Position numbers and translations under genes: made by a program
Source of the DNA: Lepus europaeus
Taxonomy: Eukaryota; Chordata; Mammalia; Lagomorpha; Leporidae
NCBI RefSeq assembly: GCF_033115175.1
Contig: NC_084837.1
Location: 11,794,266 to 11,858,265 of the forward strand
Direction: 5' to 3'
DNA: 64,000 nucleotides
Shown here: positions 47,085-58,463 of the stretch, piece after piece
Layout: every line of letters starts with the position of its first letter
How positions within the stretch are numbered: position 1 is the first letter of the stretch
Notes under the pieces: generated by a model
The model's input: the letters and a program-made list of their open reading frames with translations, nothing else
Told to the model about the DNA's origin: nothing
Database searches by the model: none

Positions 47085-49087
47085 GGCCTCCCTTCTGATG
47101 CCCTCCTCACTCTGACACCCCACGCCAGGGTGTTTCTGGGGGTACAGGCTCCCACTCCATCCTTCTCAGACTCTTGACACCCTGCCCTGGACCGGCCCTC
47201 ACTCGAGCACCCTATGAGATCTCTGGCTTTCCTATACAGGGGCTCCTAATTCATGGATGCCCTCCTCACTCGTGTGATCCCCAGTACCCTACTTTGGGCC
47301 ACGAAGCTCTCCCTACCAAGGTGGACGATTCTGTTCTGCCCTACCCAAAGTCTTCAGGAAGGGAAGAGATGGAAAGGCGGCGGCACCATAATTACTCTTA
47401 TAACTATTTTCCTTTTCGTTTTGGCAATTAGAAAGCAGTATTTGACAGAAGGACTAGGTACAACGATCTTACCTTTAGTTTTATCTTGCCCTACATTTTC
47501 TCTTTGTTCTAACTTGCACTATGTTGTGTCTTCCAGGCTGTGTTTCAGTCACTTCTAATCCTCTATGGCAAAGGCAGAGCATTTGTAAATAAATGAAGCA
47601 AGCAGGATGAACAGGGACTTTATCCAGAACTTTGTACAGTGAATGTTAGGATCCTACTAAAAATACTTTAGGACCAGAAAAACACTGAAAAAAGTAACAA
47701 CCAAACAGAATAGAAAAGGCCTTATCCTGTAGCATGTCCTGGAGGACCCTGTTTGTGCCAGGTACTAACCCTTCAGTTGCTGAATTGAGGTGAGCTTCTG
47801 ACAGATCGCATGGAAGCTCTTCTGGAATGGGTAAACTACATGGGAGTTTTACAGCAGTAACTGTTAATCTACCAGCATGGAAGGATTTGTTTACAACTCA
47901 AATACAAATCTGTTGTATAACTTTGCTGTCTGGCAAATTATCCAGTGAAAACTTGAACAGGTCTACCTGGAACCAGAACCTGTCTCCTCAGGCAGAAGCA
48001 AAAGTGACGAATTTGGTTCTGTCATGTCAAGAAGGGGCTTTGGTAGCCGAAACACAGACGAAGCTAGACAGTAGCAGGTAACTAAGTTTGTATATAGCTA
48101 GTATTCTGCATCTTCAGAATCAACAAATCATGGAATGAAAATATCCAGAAAAAAAAGTATGTCTGTACTGAATATCTACTGACTTTTTTCTTGTCATTAT
48201 TCCCTAACAATACAGCATAACAACCATTTACATAGCATTTGCATGGCTTCAGGCTCTACAAGTAATCTAGAGATGACGTAAGTACACAGGAAGATGTGAG
48301 CAGACGCTCGCCATCTATGCAAACTCCATGTCATTTTACGTCAGGGACTGAGCGTCTGGCATCAATCTCCTACGAGCACCATGGGACAACTGCACAGGCA
48401 AGAGAAGATACTAAGGAAGACGTTTTCTAAACGTCCTCTGGTGAAAGGCAAAGCCACAAGAAATTTAGGCAAACCTCACAAGAGAAAATGGAAACCAAGA
48501 CACGATCTTGACAGAAAGTGCTGGAACATGGTGAGATACCAGTCACGTAGGAGACATTTTCTTGAGTCAACCAAAAGCTGCAGAGCATGCCCATAACAGA
48601 GGTTTCACACGAGGTCCCAATGAAAAAGAACGCTAAGTGCCCTTGCGATACTTAGATAGCAGAAAGTTAATTATCCAATAGTTGGAATAAATATAAAAGC
48701 AGGATTTCCATTAAAAAACAAAAGGCGCCGAACCATAGAGGTAGAGAACTGAGAGCGTTATCAGAAGATACGTTTCTGAACGGTGTCCAAGTCCAAAACC
48801 ACTGCTGAAGTAATAATTGCTATACATGTGCCGCTTACCAACTTTCTACATCATCAAGTACAAATGTTTTGAGTGTCCTTGTTTTTAGAAAGGAGAGGCA
48901 GGTTGTCTGCTCTTGTCATGAATGCTGCAGGTCCCCACTACCAGCAGTATGAAAATAAGCCATTCTAGAGCTTTTACCGTCTCACACTTTTCCTTTTACT
49001 TAGGACATATTAATGTGCTGATGGTTGTAGAACTTGTAGAACATAACCACAGGCTTTCTGCTACTCCTCCCATCAAGAAGCAGAACT
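47085..49087. other. MCEE intron 2, 2 kb without SINEs
   Basis: No named repeat and no exon recognised. Scattered short open frames (47174-47558, 48381-48596) have no family similarity. Confidence 0.4.
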
Positions 49088-49463
49088 GGGTAGGCATGTG
49101 GCCTAGGGTTAAGCCACTGGTAGGGATCCCTGCATCCACGTCGGAATGCCTGTGACCTGGTCCGGGCTCTGTTCCTCATTCCAGCTTCCTGCTAAGGGAC
49201 ACCCTGGGAGGCTGCAGTTGTCGGCTCAAATAGATAGGTCCCTGCCACACACATGGAGACTCCGACTGAACTCCTGGCTCCTTGGGCCAGTGTTGTGGTA
49301 GAGAGGGTAAAACCACCGCCTGCAACACTGCCATCCCATATGGGTATTGGTTTGTGTCCTGGCTGCTCCACTTCCAATCCAGCTCCCTGCTAATAGTCTG
49401 AAAAAGCAGCAGAAGATGGTCCAAGTGTTTGGGCCCCTGTCACCATGTAAAAGATCTAGATGA

Positions 49464-49798
49464 GGCCGGCGCCGTGGCTTAACAGGCTAATCCTCCGCCT
49501 TGCGGCGCCAGCACACCGGGTTCTAGTCCCGGTTGGGGCGTCAGATTCTGTCCCGGTTGCCCCTCTTCCAGGCCAGCTCGCTGCTATGGCCCAGGAGTGC
49601 AGTGGAGGATGATGGCCCAAGTCCTTGGGCCCTGCACCCCATGGGAGACCAGGAGAAGCACCTGGCTCCTGGCTTCGGATCAGCATGATGCGCCGGCCGC
49701 AGCGGCCATTGGAGGGTGAACCAACGGCAAAAAGGAACACCTTTCTCTCTGTCTCTCTCTCACTATCCACTCTGCCTGTCAAAAAAAAAAAAAAAAAA
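49464..49798 (+). mobile_element. Young CSINE copy, third layer of the nest
   Basis: Head GCCGGCGCCGTGGCTT, pure A tail. AAAAGATCTAGATGA (49449-49463) and AAAAGATCCAGATGA (49799-49813) flank it. Confidence 0.95.
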
Positions 49799-49924
49799 AA
49801 AAGATCCAGATGAAGCTCTTGGCTCCTGGCTTCAGCCTGGCTCAGCCTTGGCCATTGTGGCCATCTGCAGAGTGAACCAGTGGATGGAAGATCTCTCTGT
49901 CTCTCTTCTCTGTAATTCTGACTT

Positions 49925-50251
49925 TTTTTTTTTTTAAAGATTTTATTTATTTATTTGAGATCTAGAATTACAGAGTGAGAGGGAGAGACAGAGAAAGGTC
50001 TTCCTTCTGTTAGTTCACTCCCCAAATGGCTGCAATGGTCAGAGCTGCACCAATCCAAAGCCAGGAGCCAGGTGCCTCTTCCCAGTCTCCCACGTGGGTG
50101 CAGGGGGCCCCTTGGGCCATCTTCTATTGCTTTCCCAGGCCATAGCAGGGAGCTGGATTGGAAGATGAGCAGCTGGGACTAGAACTGGTGCCCATATGAG
50201 ATGCCGGTGCCACAGGTGGAGGATTAACCCACTGCGCCATGGCGCCAGCCC
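49925..50251 (-). mobile_element. CSINE copy, also inserted in the second layer
   Basis: Minus strand, with exact target duplication CTGTAATTCTGACTT at 49910-49924 and 50252-50266, cut into the tail of the second-layer SINE. Confidence 0.95.
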
Positions 50252-50411
50252 CTGTAATTCTGACTTTCAAAATAAATAAAGAAATCTTAGAAAAAGAAAG
50301 ACTTCCTGGGTCCCAGCCTCAGCTTGGCCATTGTAGGTATTTAAGTAGTAAACCAGAGGATGGGAGCTGTCTCTCTTCTTCCCAAATGACAATAAACAAA
50401 TAAACAGAGAG

Positions 50412-51410
50412 TGTAAAAAAGAAAGCAAAAACAAAAAGGTGTCAGGATCCACATCCTCTCCCCTCGCACTTCGCTGGCCTTTTAGGCTTGTTTATGAGTA
50501 TACAACAGAAGCGTTGCTGTGAATCTTCTGAGAGGAGGAACAATCACTCTCAAATGCTTCCTTCTTATATTGCCTTTCAGAAAGCGTCACGCTGTCCTGG
50601 CAATGATAGTTTTAAAACATCAAGCATAACATTGATGGACAAGGACTTTCACCTCTCCTTCCCTTTAATAATAGCCACCCTCGATTCAAAGCAGGACACA
50701 AGACTGCTGGGCCAGGGACTACACTCCCCAGTCTCCCTTGCAGCCTTCAGACTAAGGCCAAGCCAATGCGATCTGTACAATGTCTGGATCCTCTCCGTCA
50801 AGGCACAGGGGGTATATTCTCTCCACCTTCCTTTCTCTTTGGCTGATAAAGGGTGACACCTGCAACCCACTAATTCATGTGTTATGGACAGCAGGGCTGC
50901 CCCATCAGTTGGGACAGTTCACTTTCAGACTAAGAACAGAAAAATAAATCTAGTTAAGCCACTTTGTTTTGTGGCGGTTAGGAATAATGGCGATGGGTGC
51001 CAGGCTAAAGGATCAAGTCGCCACTTTTCATACCTCTTCTCATGACCTACCTTCATTTTATCCTCATATACATTTGCATTTCCCTCTTTGGATCTTCACG
51101 TTTCAATCTGCTGATATGTCACTGAACTTCCATTATTCTTTACTTAACTGAACTTCTAACTCACAGAGCCAGCTTCCTTTGAAGGGCTCTCTTGATGTAG
51201 AACCCAGACAGTGCAGTGTGGGAGACAGAACAGTAGATTCAAAGGCAGGTGGTCTTGTTTCTCATCCTGGGAGCACTTAGACAAACCCTCAGGTCTACCA
51301 ATACAGACCTGTAGCCAACAGAAGCCTTCTAAAAGTGAAATAAATTCTAGGTGTTAGGCCTTGCTTAGTTTCCTGGTATAATACTTTACAGTTCTCCTGT
51401 CTCAGTTTTT
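50412..51410. other. MCEE intron 2, old repeat traces
   Basis: 50690-50960 (ACTCCCCAGTCTCCCTTGCA, CCAAGCCAATGCGATCTG, TTAAGCCACTTTGTTTTGTG) looks like an old medium-copy mammalian repeat that I cannot name. 51200-51310 is faintly MIR-like. No exon. Confidence 0.35.
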
Positions 51411-51728
51411 TTAAAATAAATATTTATTTATTTATTTATTTGAAAGGTAGAGTAACGGGGTTGGGAGCAGAAAGAGACTCATCTTCCATGGCTCACTCCT
51501 CAAATGGCTCTAATAGCCAGGGCTGGGCCAGGCCAAAGCCAGGAGCCTGGAACTCCAGCCAGTCCTCCCACATGGGTGGCAGGGGCCCAAAATCATGTGC
51601 CATCTTCTGCTGCTTTCCCAGGCACATTAGTAGAGAGCTGGATCGGAACTGGAACAACGAAGACCTGAATCAATACTTGTATAGGATGCTGGTGTCACAG
51701 GCAGTGGTGTAACCCACTGCCAGCCCCT
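51411..51728 (-). mobile_element. CSINE copy
   Basis: Tail TATTTATTTATTTATTTATT; end CCCACTGCCAGCCCC lacks part of the head. Body GGGCTGGGCCAGGCCAAAGC is the older form. Confidence 0.85.
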
Positions 51729-51784
51729 CTCACCTCAAACGTTAGGCTTAGCTAATACAATGAATGTAACAGACCTCTTGGTTA

Positions 51785-51912
51785 AGACAGCAAACCTTGG
51801 AATCAGAACACACCGGTGTCAGAAGCCAGCCTTTCCATCTACATTAGTTTGACTGTGGACAAGTTAATTACACTCCGACTCAGTTTCCTCGCCGTTCAGA
51901 TCAGGTCAGTGG
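51785..51912 (-). mobile_element. MIR-like SINE fragment
   Basis: CCTTGGAATCAGAACACACC, GTGGACAAGTTAATTACACT and CTCAGTTTCCTCGCCGTTC match the reverse-complement MIR order (gained, lost, then the CTCAGTTTCCTC block). Confidence 0.65.
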
Positions 51913-51936
51913 TGGCCTCACAAAGGTGGCTATGAC

Positions 51937-52506
51937 AAGACACTGTAGCAAAAAATGATCTACATGAACAATCTCTGTGAGTGAGATTCCCGTGGAAAGA
52001 AGGGGCCATCAAAGAAGGAGGTATCTTCTCTAAAGGGAGGAGAGAACTTCTACTTTGATTATGGCCTTGTCTAAATAACGTCGGAGTTTGTGGACTCAAG
52101 AGGCTTCCATAGCCTTGGAAGATCATGACAAGAGCCTCAGGTGATCACTGACATCAATTGTTAAATCAACAACAGGAGTCACTGTGCACTTGCTCCCCAT
52201 GTAGGATCTCTGTCCTTAATGTGTTGTACTATGAGAATTAAAGGTAAAACCAATCCTCAAACAGTACTTTATACTTTGTGTGTCTGTGTGGGTGCAAACT
52301 ATTGAAATCTTTACTTAGTATAGTGTTGATCTTCTGCATATAAAGATAATTAAAAATGAATCTTAGTGAAGAATGGGATGGGAGAGAGATTAGGAGGTGG
52401 GATGGTTTGGGGTGGGATGGTGGGTATGGGAGGAAGAACTGCTATAATCCAAAAGTTCTACTTATGAGATTTACATTTATTAAATAAAAGCTTTCTATTA
52501 AAAAAA
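51937..52506 (+). mobile_element. Rabbit L1 3' UTR-only insertion with G-rich tract
   Basis: Starts CAAGACACTGTAGCAAAAAA and ends AAATAAAAGCTTTCTATTA followed by A-rich tail. Flanks CAAAGGTGGCTATGA (51921-51935) and CAAAAGGTGGCAATGA (52507-52522) are the target duplication. G-runs at 52374-52432 form a purine-rich tract. No ORF2 sequence is attached. Confidence 0.9.
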
Positions 52507-52522
52507 CAAAAGGTGGCAATGA

Positions 52523-52917
52523 GAATTAAAGACAAGAATGCAAGTTAAGTACGTGCCGGGCTGCCAGGGGCCTCCCCCAGTGTTAGCTGCGATGGTAACT
52601 CTATGGTCTCCAGATGTTATTCTCTAGCTTTGCTGGGGAATTCTTCATGTTCATTACAACTCCAGTGCTGTGAGGCCTTCCCCGCTCCTCAACCTGCCAA
52701 GAGCAACCACTGTCTTTCTCATGTGTGCTGCTGAGAAGACACAGGTATTAATTCTACCTATTACAGCACGCAGTGCCTGCCTCTCCTCACAGTGGAGTGG
52801 TCTCTGTGTCTTACTCACTGCTGATACTCAGCACACTCAGGACACACTGCACATCCTCACAGACGTTTGCAATAATGAACTGAACACCTACTTGAATTCA
52901 CTATAGAACCAACTTAC
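52523..52917. other. MCEE intron 2, unique
   Basis: No gene or repeat recognised. Confidence 0.35.
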
Positions 52918-52918
52918 C

Positions 52919-53236
52919 GGCCGGCGCCTTGGCTTAACAGGCTAATCCTCTGCCTTGCGGTGCCGGCACACCGGGTTCTAGTCCCGGTTGGGGTGCCGGA
53001 TTCTATGCCGGTTGCCCCTTTTCCAGGCCAGCTCTCTGCTATGGCCCGAGAGGGCAGTGGAGGATGGCCCAAGTCCTTGGGCCCTGCACCTGCATAGGAG
53101 ACCAGGAGAAGCACCTGGCTCCTGCCTTCGGATCAGCGCGATGAGCCGGCCACAGCGGCTACTGGAGGGTGAACCAACGGCAAAAAGGAAAACCTTTCTC
53201 TCTGTATCTCTCTCTCTCTGTGTCCACTCTGCCTGT
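52919..53236 (+). mobile_element. Young CSINE copy lacking its A tail
   Basis: Head GGCCGGCGCCTTGGCTTAAC, ends at CCACTCTGCCTGTATCC with no poly(A) and no visible target duplication. Confidence 0.9.
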
Positions 53237-53955
53237 ATCCTGATGAGGAACAAGTCCTAACTACTAATTATGTCATTGTTTCTGAAAGAGTTGTCCTATC
53301 AGATTAGTTTAAATTGAAGCATAATTGGTATTGCTCATATTCTGAAAGGTAGTTATAGCCAACATGAACAACTACAGATAAATGTTCTCTAATGAGAATA
53401 TTCTTGTCTAACATTTCTTTCTTTCTTTCTTTTTTTTTTTTTAGGAATTATTAGCAGCTGGGATTCAGAAGATCTTAATAATCATAGCAATTGAAAAATG
53501 CATTGCTTTTGTAATAAGGAACAAGTTATTAGAATTTTAAGGACAGAAAATAATTTCAAGAATACTTGGCATGTGGATGGAAAAATCTTACTTTATACAG
53601 TCTTTCCACTTGCTTCTCCTAATTACCTTGTGATAGTGAAAGAACTTGTATTCCTATTACATCGGACTTCATACATGATAAACAAATCCGAGAGTAAAGA
53701 CTTAATGTTTTGGCCAACTTTGGTAGCCTTTATAGCAGTTTTTAAATCCTGACTTCAAGAAAATACATTGAAATCACTTTTTATAATCTGTTAGCAGGAA
53801 AGAGTTTTTCTATGGACCCATCTCTGAGCAGAGTTACTATTCTCTTTCCCCTTACAGAACTTACTAAAACTTTCTGATGACAGTGATGCAGTCCTGAACA
53901 GTCACAGGCATTCTGTAAAAGACTTAAACACGAAGCACCGCAATCATAAAAATAC
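53237..53955. other. MCEE intron 2 next to exon 2
   Basis: Repeat-free apart from a (CTTT)n/T-run at 53420-53443. Nothing else recognised. Confidence 0.45.
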
Positions 53956-54293
53956 CTCGATACAGACGTGGTGCATTCCTCCAGCCTTGTTCTTCTGAAG
54001 AAAACCTGCGATTGGACTGTCGCTTCCCAGTGGGTGAAGTAATTCCATCTTGGTATTTCCCAGGTTGACAAAAACAACAGATACTCCATGTTCAGGAAGA
54101 GGGACCGGTTCACTGACCTGGGCCCCCAGAATGTTCTTATAGAAGGCCGTGGCCTTTTCTAAATCTGGTACTGCTATGGCTACATGATTGAGCCGACCCA
54201 GCTTCCAAACAGGATCTGCCATTTCACGTGCAGACTGTGATGTGGAAATAGCTCTCACCGTTGGAGTCAGAGTTTGCAGTCTGGAAAAAAAAT
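53956..54293 (-). CDS. MCEE: MCEE middle exon (exon 2), methylmalonyl-CoA epimerase core
   Basis: This exon of 338 nt encodes 112 codons plus two bases of a split codon. It holds the end of the mitochondrial presequence (Arg/Ser/Thr-rich, around SRLQTLTPTVRAISTSQ) and most of the VOC fold. Visible landmarks are the first metal-binding His in GRLNHVAIAVPDLEKA, the strand VSVVFVNLGNTKMELLHPLG, and the second metal His in GGMHHVCIE. The acceptor is TTTTTCAG and the donor is GAG|GTATTT, both on the minus strand. The split first codon becomes GAT if exon 1 ends in G, as in human, giving Asp where human has Gly. An ATG lies in frame at the MADPVW position, but the real start should be in exon 1. 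An 8-T run sits directly after the acceptor and creates a second AG 13 nt further in. Intron 2 (53955-37796) is about 16.2 kb. Confidence 0.95.
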
Positions 54294-54519
54294 CTGAAAA
54301 ATTGAACAGACACTTATCCTCCTTTTGAGAATTAATGCCCTTCCAAATAAAATTTCAAAAACTAAACAAATAATACAAGCAAAAATTCATTATTTATATG
54401 TCTATGCTTTTTGATTACTGAAAATAAATCAGAAAGGATAAATGGAAAAACCTAGGTCAAAATTATTCACTCTGCTCTAGTCATTTAAATAACTGTCTAG
54501 AATTAAAAAGCTAATTCTG

Positions 54520-54849
54520 GGCCCAGTGCTGTGCTTTAGTGGATAAAGCCACCATCTGCTCTGCTCATATTACACATGGGTACCAGGTCAAGACTCAGTT
54601 GCTCCACTTCCAATCCAGCTCTCTGCTATGGCCTGGGAAAGCAGTGGAAGATGGCCCTACTGCTTGGGCCCCTGCATCCGTGTGAGAGACTTGGAAGAAG
54701 CTACTGACTCTGCCCAGATCCAGCCATTGTGGTCATTTGGGGAGTGAACCAGCAGATGAAAGACTTCTCCCTCTCTCTGCCTCTGCCTCTCTGTAACTCT
54801 GCCTTTCAAAGAAATAAATCAATCTTCTTTAAAAAAAAAAAAAAAAAAA
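54520..54849 (+). mobile_element. CSINE copy with exact target duplication, near MCEE exon 2
   Basis: AAAAAGCTAATTCTG at 54505-54519 and 54850-54864. It lies 226 bp upstream of the MCEE exon 2 acceptor, antisense to the gene, with a 27-A tail that is a T-run on the transcribed strand. Confidence 0.95.
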
Positions 54850-54864
54850 AAAAAGCTAATTCTG

Positions 54865-55199
54865 AGCTTCAACTAGTTTCAGGACAAAGAATGACATTTT
54901 CCATAAAAATATGTATTCACTGGCAGGTATAATGGATAGTGGTGCATTAAGAATTACTTGCTAATCTTTGCATTTCACAGAGGATAAGTTTGTAATAGTG
55001 AAACAACTTACTTCAATGATTAGAGCAAACAAGCTCCTTCCTTATCTACACCCAGTTTTTTTTCTTCTATTTCATAATACATTCATTAAAGGCTTAACCA
55101 CACAATACTTTTTAATGTATATTTTACATCATGGATTATCAACTAAGGAAAATACCTGATTGGGGAAAAATAAAGCAAAAATCAAGAGAGTTCCCAACT
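54865..55199. other. MCEE intron 1, AT-rich, unassigned
   Basis: No gene or repeat recognised. Confidence 0.35.
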
Positions 55200-55520
55200 G
55201 GAGCCAGTATTGTGGCATAATGGGTAAAGCTGCTGCCTACAAAGCCAGCATCCTATATGGGCACCGGTTTGAGTCCTGGCTGCTCCACTTCCAATCCAGG
55301 TCTCTGCTAATGTGCCTGGGAAAGCAGTGGAAGATGGCCCATGTCCTTGGGCCCCTGCACCCACATAGGAGACCCAGAAGAAGCTCCTGGCTTCAGTCTG
55401 GCCCAGCCCTAGCTGTTATGGCCATCTGGGGACTGAACCAGTGGATAGAAGATCTCTCTGTCTGTGCCCTTCTTTCTTTTCTGCCCCTCTCTCTGAAACG
55501 CTGCCTTTCAAAAAATTAAA
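55200..55520 (+). mobile_element. CSINE copy
   Basis: Head GGAGCCAGTATTGTGGC, tail CTTTCAAAAAATTAAAATG. No clear target duplication. Confidence 0.9.
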
Positions 55521-55799
55521 ATGAAGAAAGCCTATTTTATTCAGTAACTGAGAAGGCAGCAAGGGGTACTGCTCTGCCCTTTCATATTCCCCCAAACACT
55601 GGGCCTTAAGAGCCATATTACCCCCCAAGAATGAAAATATACTTGTATGACATTTAAGTACAATCTTGTGGAAACTACACCACTTAATGAAACAGCAAAA
55701 TGAAGATCATAACTGGTCATTAGCTCTTAACAAAAATCACAGAGCTTTAGCTAATAGGAATTATGTTTTAACAAGAATTAAAGTGGTACTATTTTGTTT

Positions 55800-56775
55800 T
55801 ATTTAAGACCATAAACCTTAAAGTGGCAGGATATAAAATTAACACACAAAAATCAATAGCTTTTGTATACACAGACAATGTCATGGCTGAGAAAGAACTT
55901 CTAAGATCAATCCCACTCACAATGGCTACAGAAAAACTTAAATGTCTTGGAATACATTTAACCAAGGAGGTAAAAGAACTTTATGGTGAAAATTATAAAA
56001 CATTAACAAAAAATACAAGAAGAAACAAAAAAATGGAAAAATCTTCAATATCTGTGGATTTGAAGAATGAATATTATCAAAATGTCCATACTATGGAAAG
56101 CAATTTACCGATTCAATGTGATCTCAATCAAAATACCAAACAACATTCTTCTCAGATCTGGAAAAAATGATACTAAAATGCATACGGAAACACAAGAGAC
56201 CCCAAATAACTAAAGCAATTTTATACAACAAAGCCAGAGGCAATCACAATACCAGATCTCAAGATATACTACAGGCAGTTATAATCAAAACAACCTGGTA
56301 CTAGCACAAAAATAGACATGTAGACCAATAGGAAGGAATAGAAACTGCAGAGATCAATCCACGCATCTATAAACAACTGATCTTTGACAAAGGAGCTGGA
56401 GCAAGGACAGTCTCTTCAACAAAGGTGCTGGGAAAACTGGATCTCCGCATGCAGAAGTATGAAACAAGACCCCTACCTTGCACCTTATACAAAAATCAAC
56501 TCAAAATGGACCAAGGATCTAAATCTACAACCTGATACTATCGAATCACTAGAAAACATTGGGGAAACTCTGGAAGACATTGGCATAGGCAAAGACTTCT
56601 TGGAAAAGACCCCAGAAGCACAGGTGATTAAAGCCAAAATGGGCAAATGAGATTATACCAAGCTGAGAAGCTTCTGTGCTGCAAAAGAATCAGCAAAGTG
56701 AAGAGGCAACAGAAAGAATGGGAGAAAATATTTGTAAAATATGAAACTGCTAAAGAAGTAATATCCAAAATCTAC
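55800..56775 (+). mobile_element. L1 ORF2 C-terminal fragment, sense
   Basis: Translations include AGYKINTQKSIAFVYTDN and LGIHLTKEVKELYGENYK (reverse-transcriptase region), and [17 protein letters not shown] downstream, in different frames. The frame is broken between 56170 and 56384 and ends at 56648. Better preserved than the other L1 pieces here, so younger, but still non-coding. The right end is cut by a CSINE at 56776. Confidence 0.85.
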
Positions 56776-57103
56776 AGGGCCGGCACTGTGGCATATAGGT
56801 TAAGGCTGCTGCCTGTGGTGCTGGCATCCCATATGATGCCGGCATATCAAGTCCCGGCTGCGCCACTTCCCATCCAGCTCTCCCTATGGCCTGGGAAAGC
56901 AGTAGAGGATGGCCTAAGTCCTTGGGCCCCTGCACCTGCATGGGAGACCTGGAGGAAGCTCTTGGCTCCTGACTTTGAATCAGCGCAGCTCCAGCCGTTG
57001 TGGCCATCTGGAGAGTGACCCAGCGGATGGAAGACCTCTCTTTCTGTCTATACTTTTCTGTGTAACTCTGTCTTTCAAATAAATTAAATAAATCTTTAAA
57101 AAC
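56776..57103 (+). mobile_element. CSINE copy at the end of an L1 fragment
   Basis: Head GGGCCGGCACTGTGGC. The CCCATATG block is altered to CCCATATGATGCCGG. Confidence 0.9.
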
Positions 57104-57188
57104 AATGCTATTTTTACCACCCAGCTTAAGGGGATTTGGGATCCTATTGCTAGTTTTTAAACTGTACCCTTAGAAGTCTGTAGGAATG

Positions 57189-57533
57189 GGCCGGCGCCGC
57201 GGCTCAATAGGCTAATCCTCCGCCTTGCGGCGCCGGCACACCGGGTTCTAGTCCTGGTCGGGGCACTGATCCTGTCCCGGTTGCCCCTCTTCCAGGCCAG
57301 CTCTCTGCTGTGGCCCGGGAAGGCAGTGGAGGATGGCCCAAGTGCTTGGGCCCTGCACCCCATGGGAGACCAGGAGAAGCACCTGGCTCCTGCCATCGGA
57401 TCAGTGCGGTGCACCTGCCGCAGCGTGCCTACCGCGGCAGCCATTGGAGGGTGAACCAACGGCAAAAAGGAAGACCTTTCTCTCTGTCTCTCTCTCTCAC
57501 TGTCCACTCTGCCTGTCCAAAAAAAAAAAAAAA
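57189..57533 (+). mobile_element. Young CSINE copy with exact target duplication
   Basis: AAGTCTGTAGGAATG at 57174-57188 and 57534-57548. Head GGCCGGCGCCGCGGCTC, pure A tail. Confidence 0.95.
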
Positions 57534-57548
57534 AAGTCTGTAGGAATG

Positions 57549-58015
57549 TACACAGATCTATACAGCTTTACAATTACAAACTTCATACATCATGATTACA
57601 ACTGTAGGAATATGGTGATTCTTCCCACCCTTCCTCCTCCCTCTTATTCCCACTCTTATTTTTCACTAAGGTCCATTTTCAATTAACTTTATACAAATAT
57701 GATTATCTCAGGTTAAGTAAAGACTTCAATAAATAGTATGAAAAGGAAAAAACTGTTCCTCAACAGTCAAGACAAGGGCTGTTCCAAGTCACTGCTTCTC
57801 AAAGTATCAGTTTCACTTCTACAGATTGCCTTTTAGGTGCTCCATTGGTTATCACAGGTCAAGGAGAACATATGGTTTGTCCCTTTGGGACTGGCTTACT
57901 TCACTAAGTATGATGGTATGATGTTTTCCAGTATCATTCATTTTTTGCAAATGACCGGATTTCAGTTTGTTTTTTTTATTACTGCTGTGTAGTATTCCAT
58001 TTCATAACTTTTTAT
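57549..58015 (-). mobile_element. Probable L1-derived sequence, antisense
   Basis: TTTGGGACTGGCTTACTTCA and GTGTAGTATTCCATTTC are familiar reverse-complement L1 3' motifs. The left part is less certain. Confidence 0.5.
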
Positions 58016-58138
58016 CCCTGGTTCTAAGAGTGAAAAGAGGAAAAAAAGTTTACTAGAATGGTGGGTTCTTCCTCCTTTTAATAGATAACAAAATCTCCTT
58101 TCCATGTTAGAAATATAGAAAGATAATAGTATCTCCAA

Positions 58139-58463
58139 AAAAATTATTTATTTATTTGAAAGTCAAAGTTACAGAGAGAGGGAGAGACAGAGAAAGACCT
58201 TCCATCTGCTGGTTCATTCCCTAGATATCTACAACACCCTGGCCACACTAGGCTGAAGCCAGGAGCCAGGAGCCAGGAGCTTCTTCTGGATCTCTCACAC
58301 GGGTGGCAGCAGCCCAAACACTTGGGTCATCTTCTGTTGGTTTTTCCCAGGCCATTAACATGGAACTGGCTTAGAAGTGGAGCAGCCAGGACACATATTG
58401 GCACTCACAGAGAATGCCAGAATTTCAGGTGGTAGCTTTACCCCATCCCACAATGCCAGTCTT
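58139..58463 (-). mobile_element. Old CSINE copy
   Basis: Tail AATTATTTATTTATTTG, a tandem CCAGGAG repeat in the body (58259-58280), end CACAATGCCAG. Confidence 0.85.

Larger units (their letters stand above)
49284..50299 (+). mobile_element. CSINE copy, second layer of the nest
   Basis: Head GGGCCAGTGTTGTGGTAG at 49284; the body runs to 49463, resumes 49799-49924, and its tail (TTCAAAATAAATAAAGAAAT) is at 50252-50299. Flanked by related ACTCCTGGCTCC and ACTTCCTGGGTCC. Confidence 0.9.
49088..50411 (+). mobile_element. Old tRNA-type SINE, outer layer of a four-SINE nest
   Basis: Left part 49088-49283 (GGTAGGCATGTGGCCTAGGG through GACTGAACTCCTGGCTCC). Right part about 50300-50411 (CCTGGGTCCCAGCCTCAGC, GTAAACCAGAGGATGGGAGC, AATAAACAAATAAAC). 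Everything between came in later. Confidence 0.85.

Noticed and set aside
55823-56650. Possible functional reverse-transcriptase gene
   Set aside because: It is a broken L1 ORF2 fragment with frameshifts and no 5' part.
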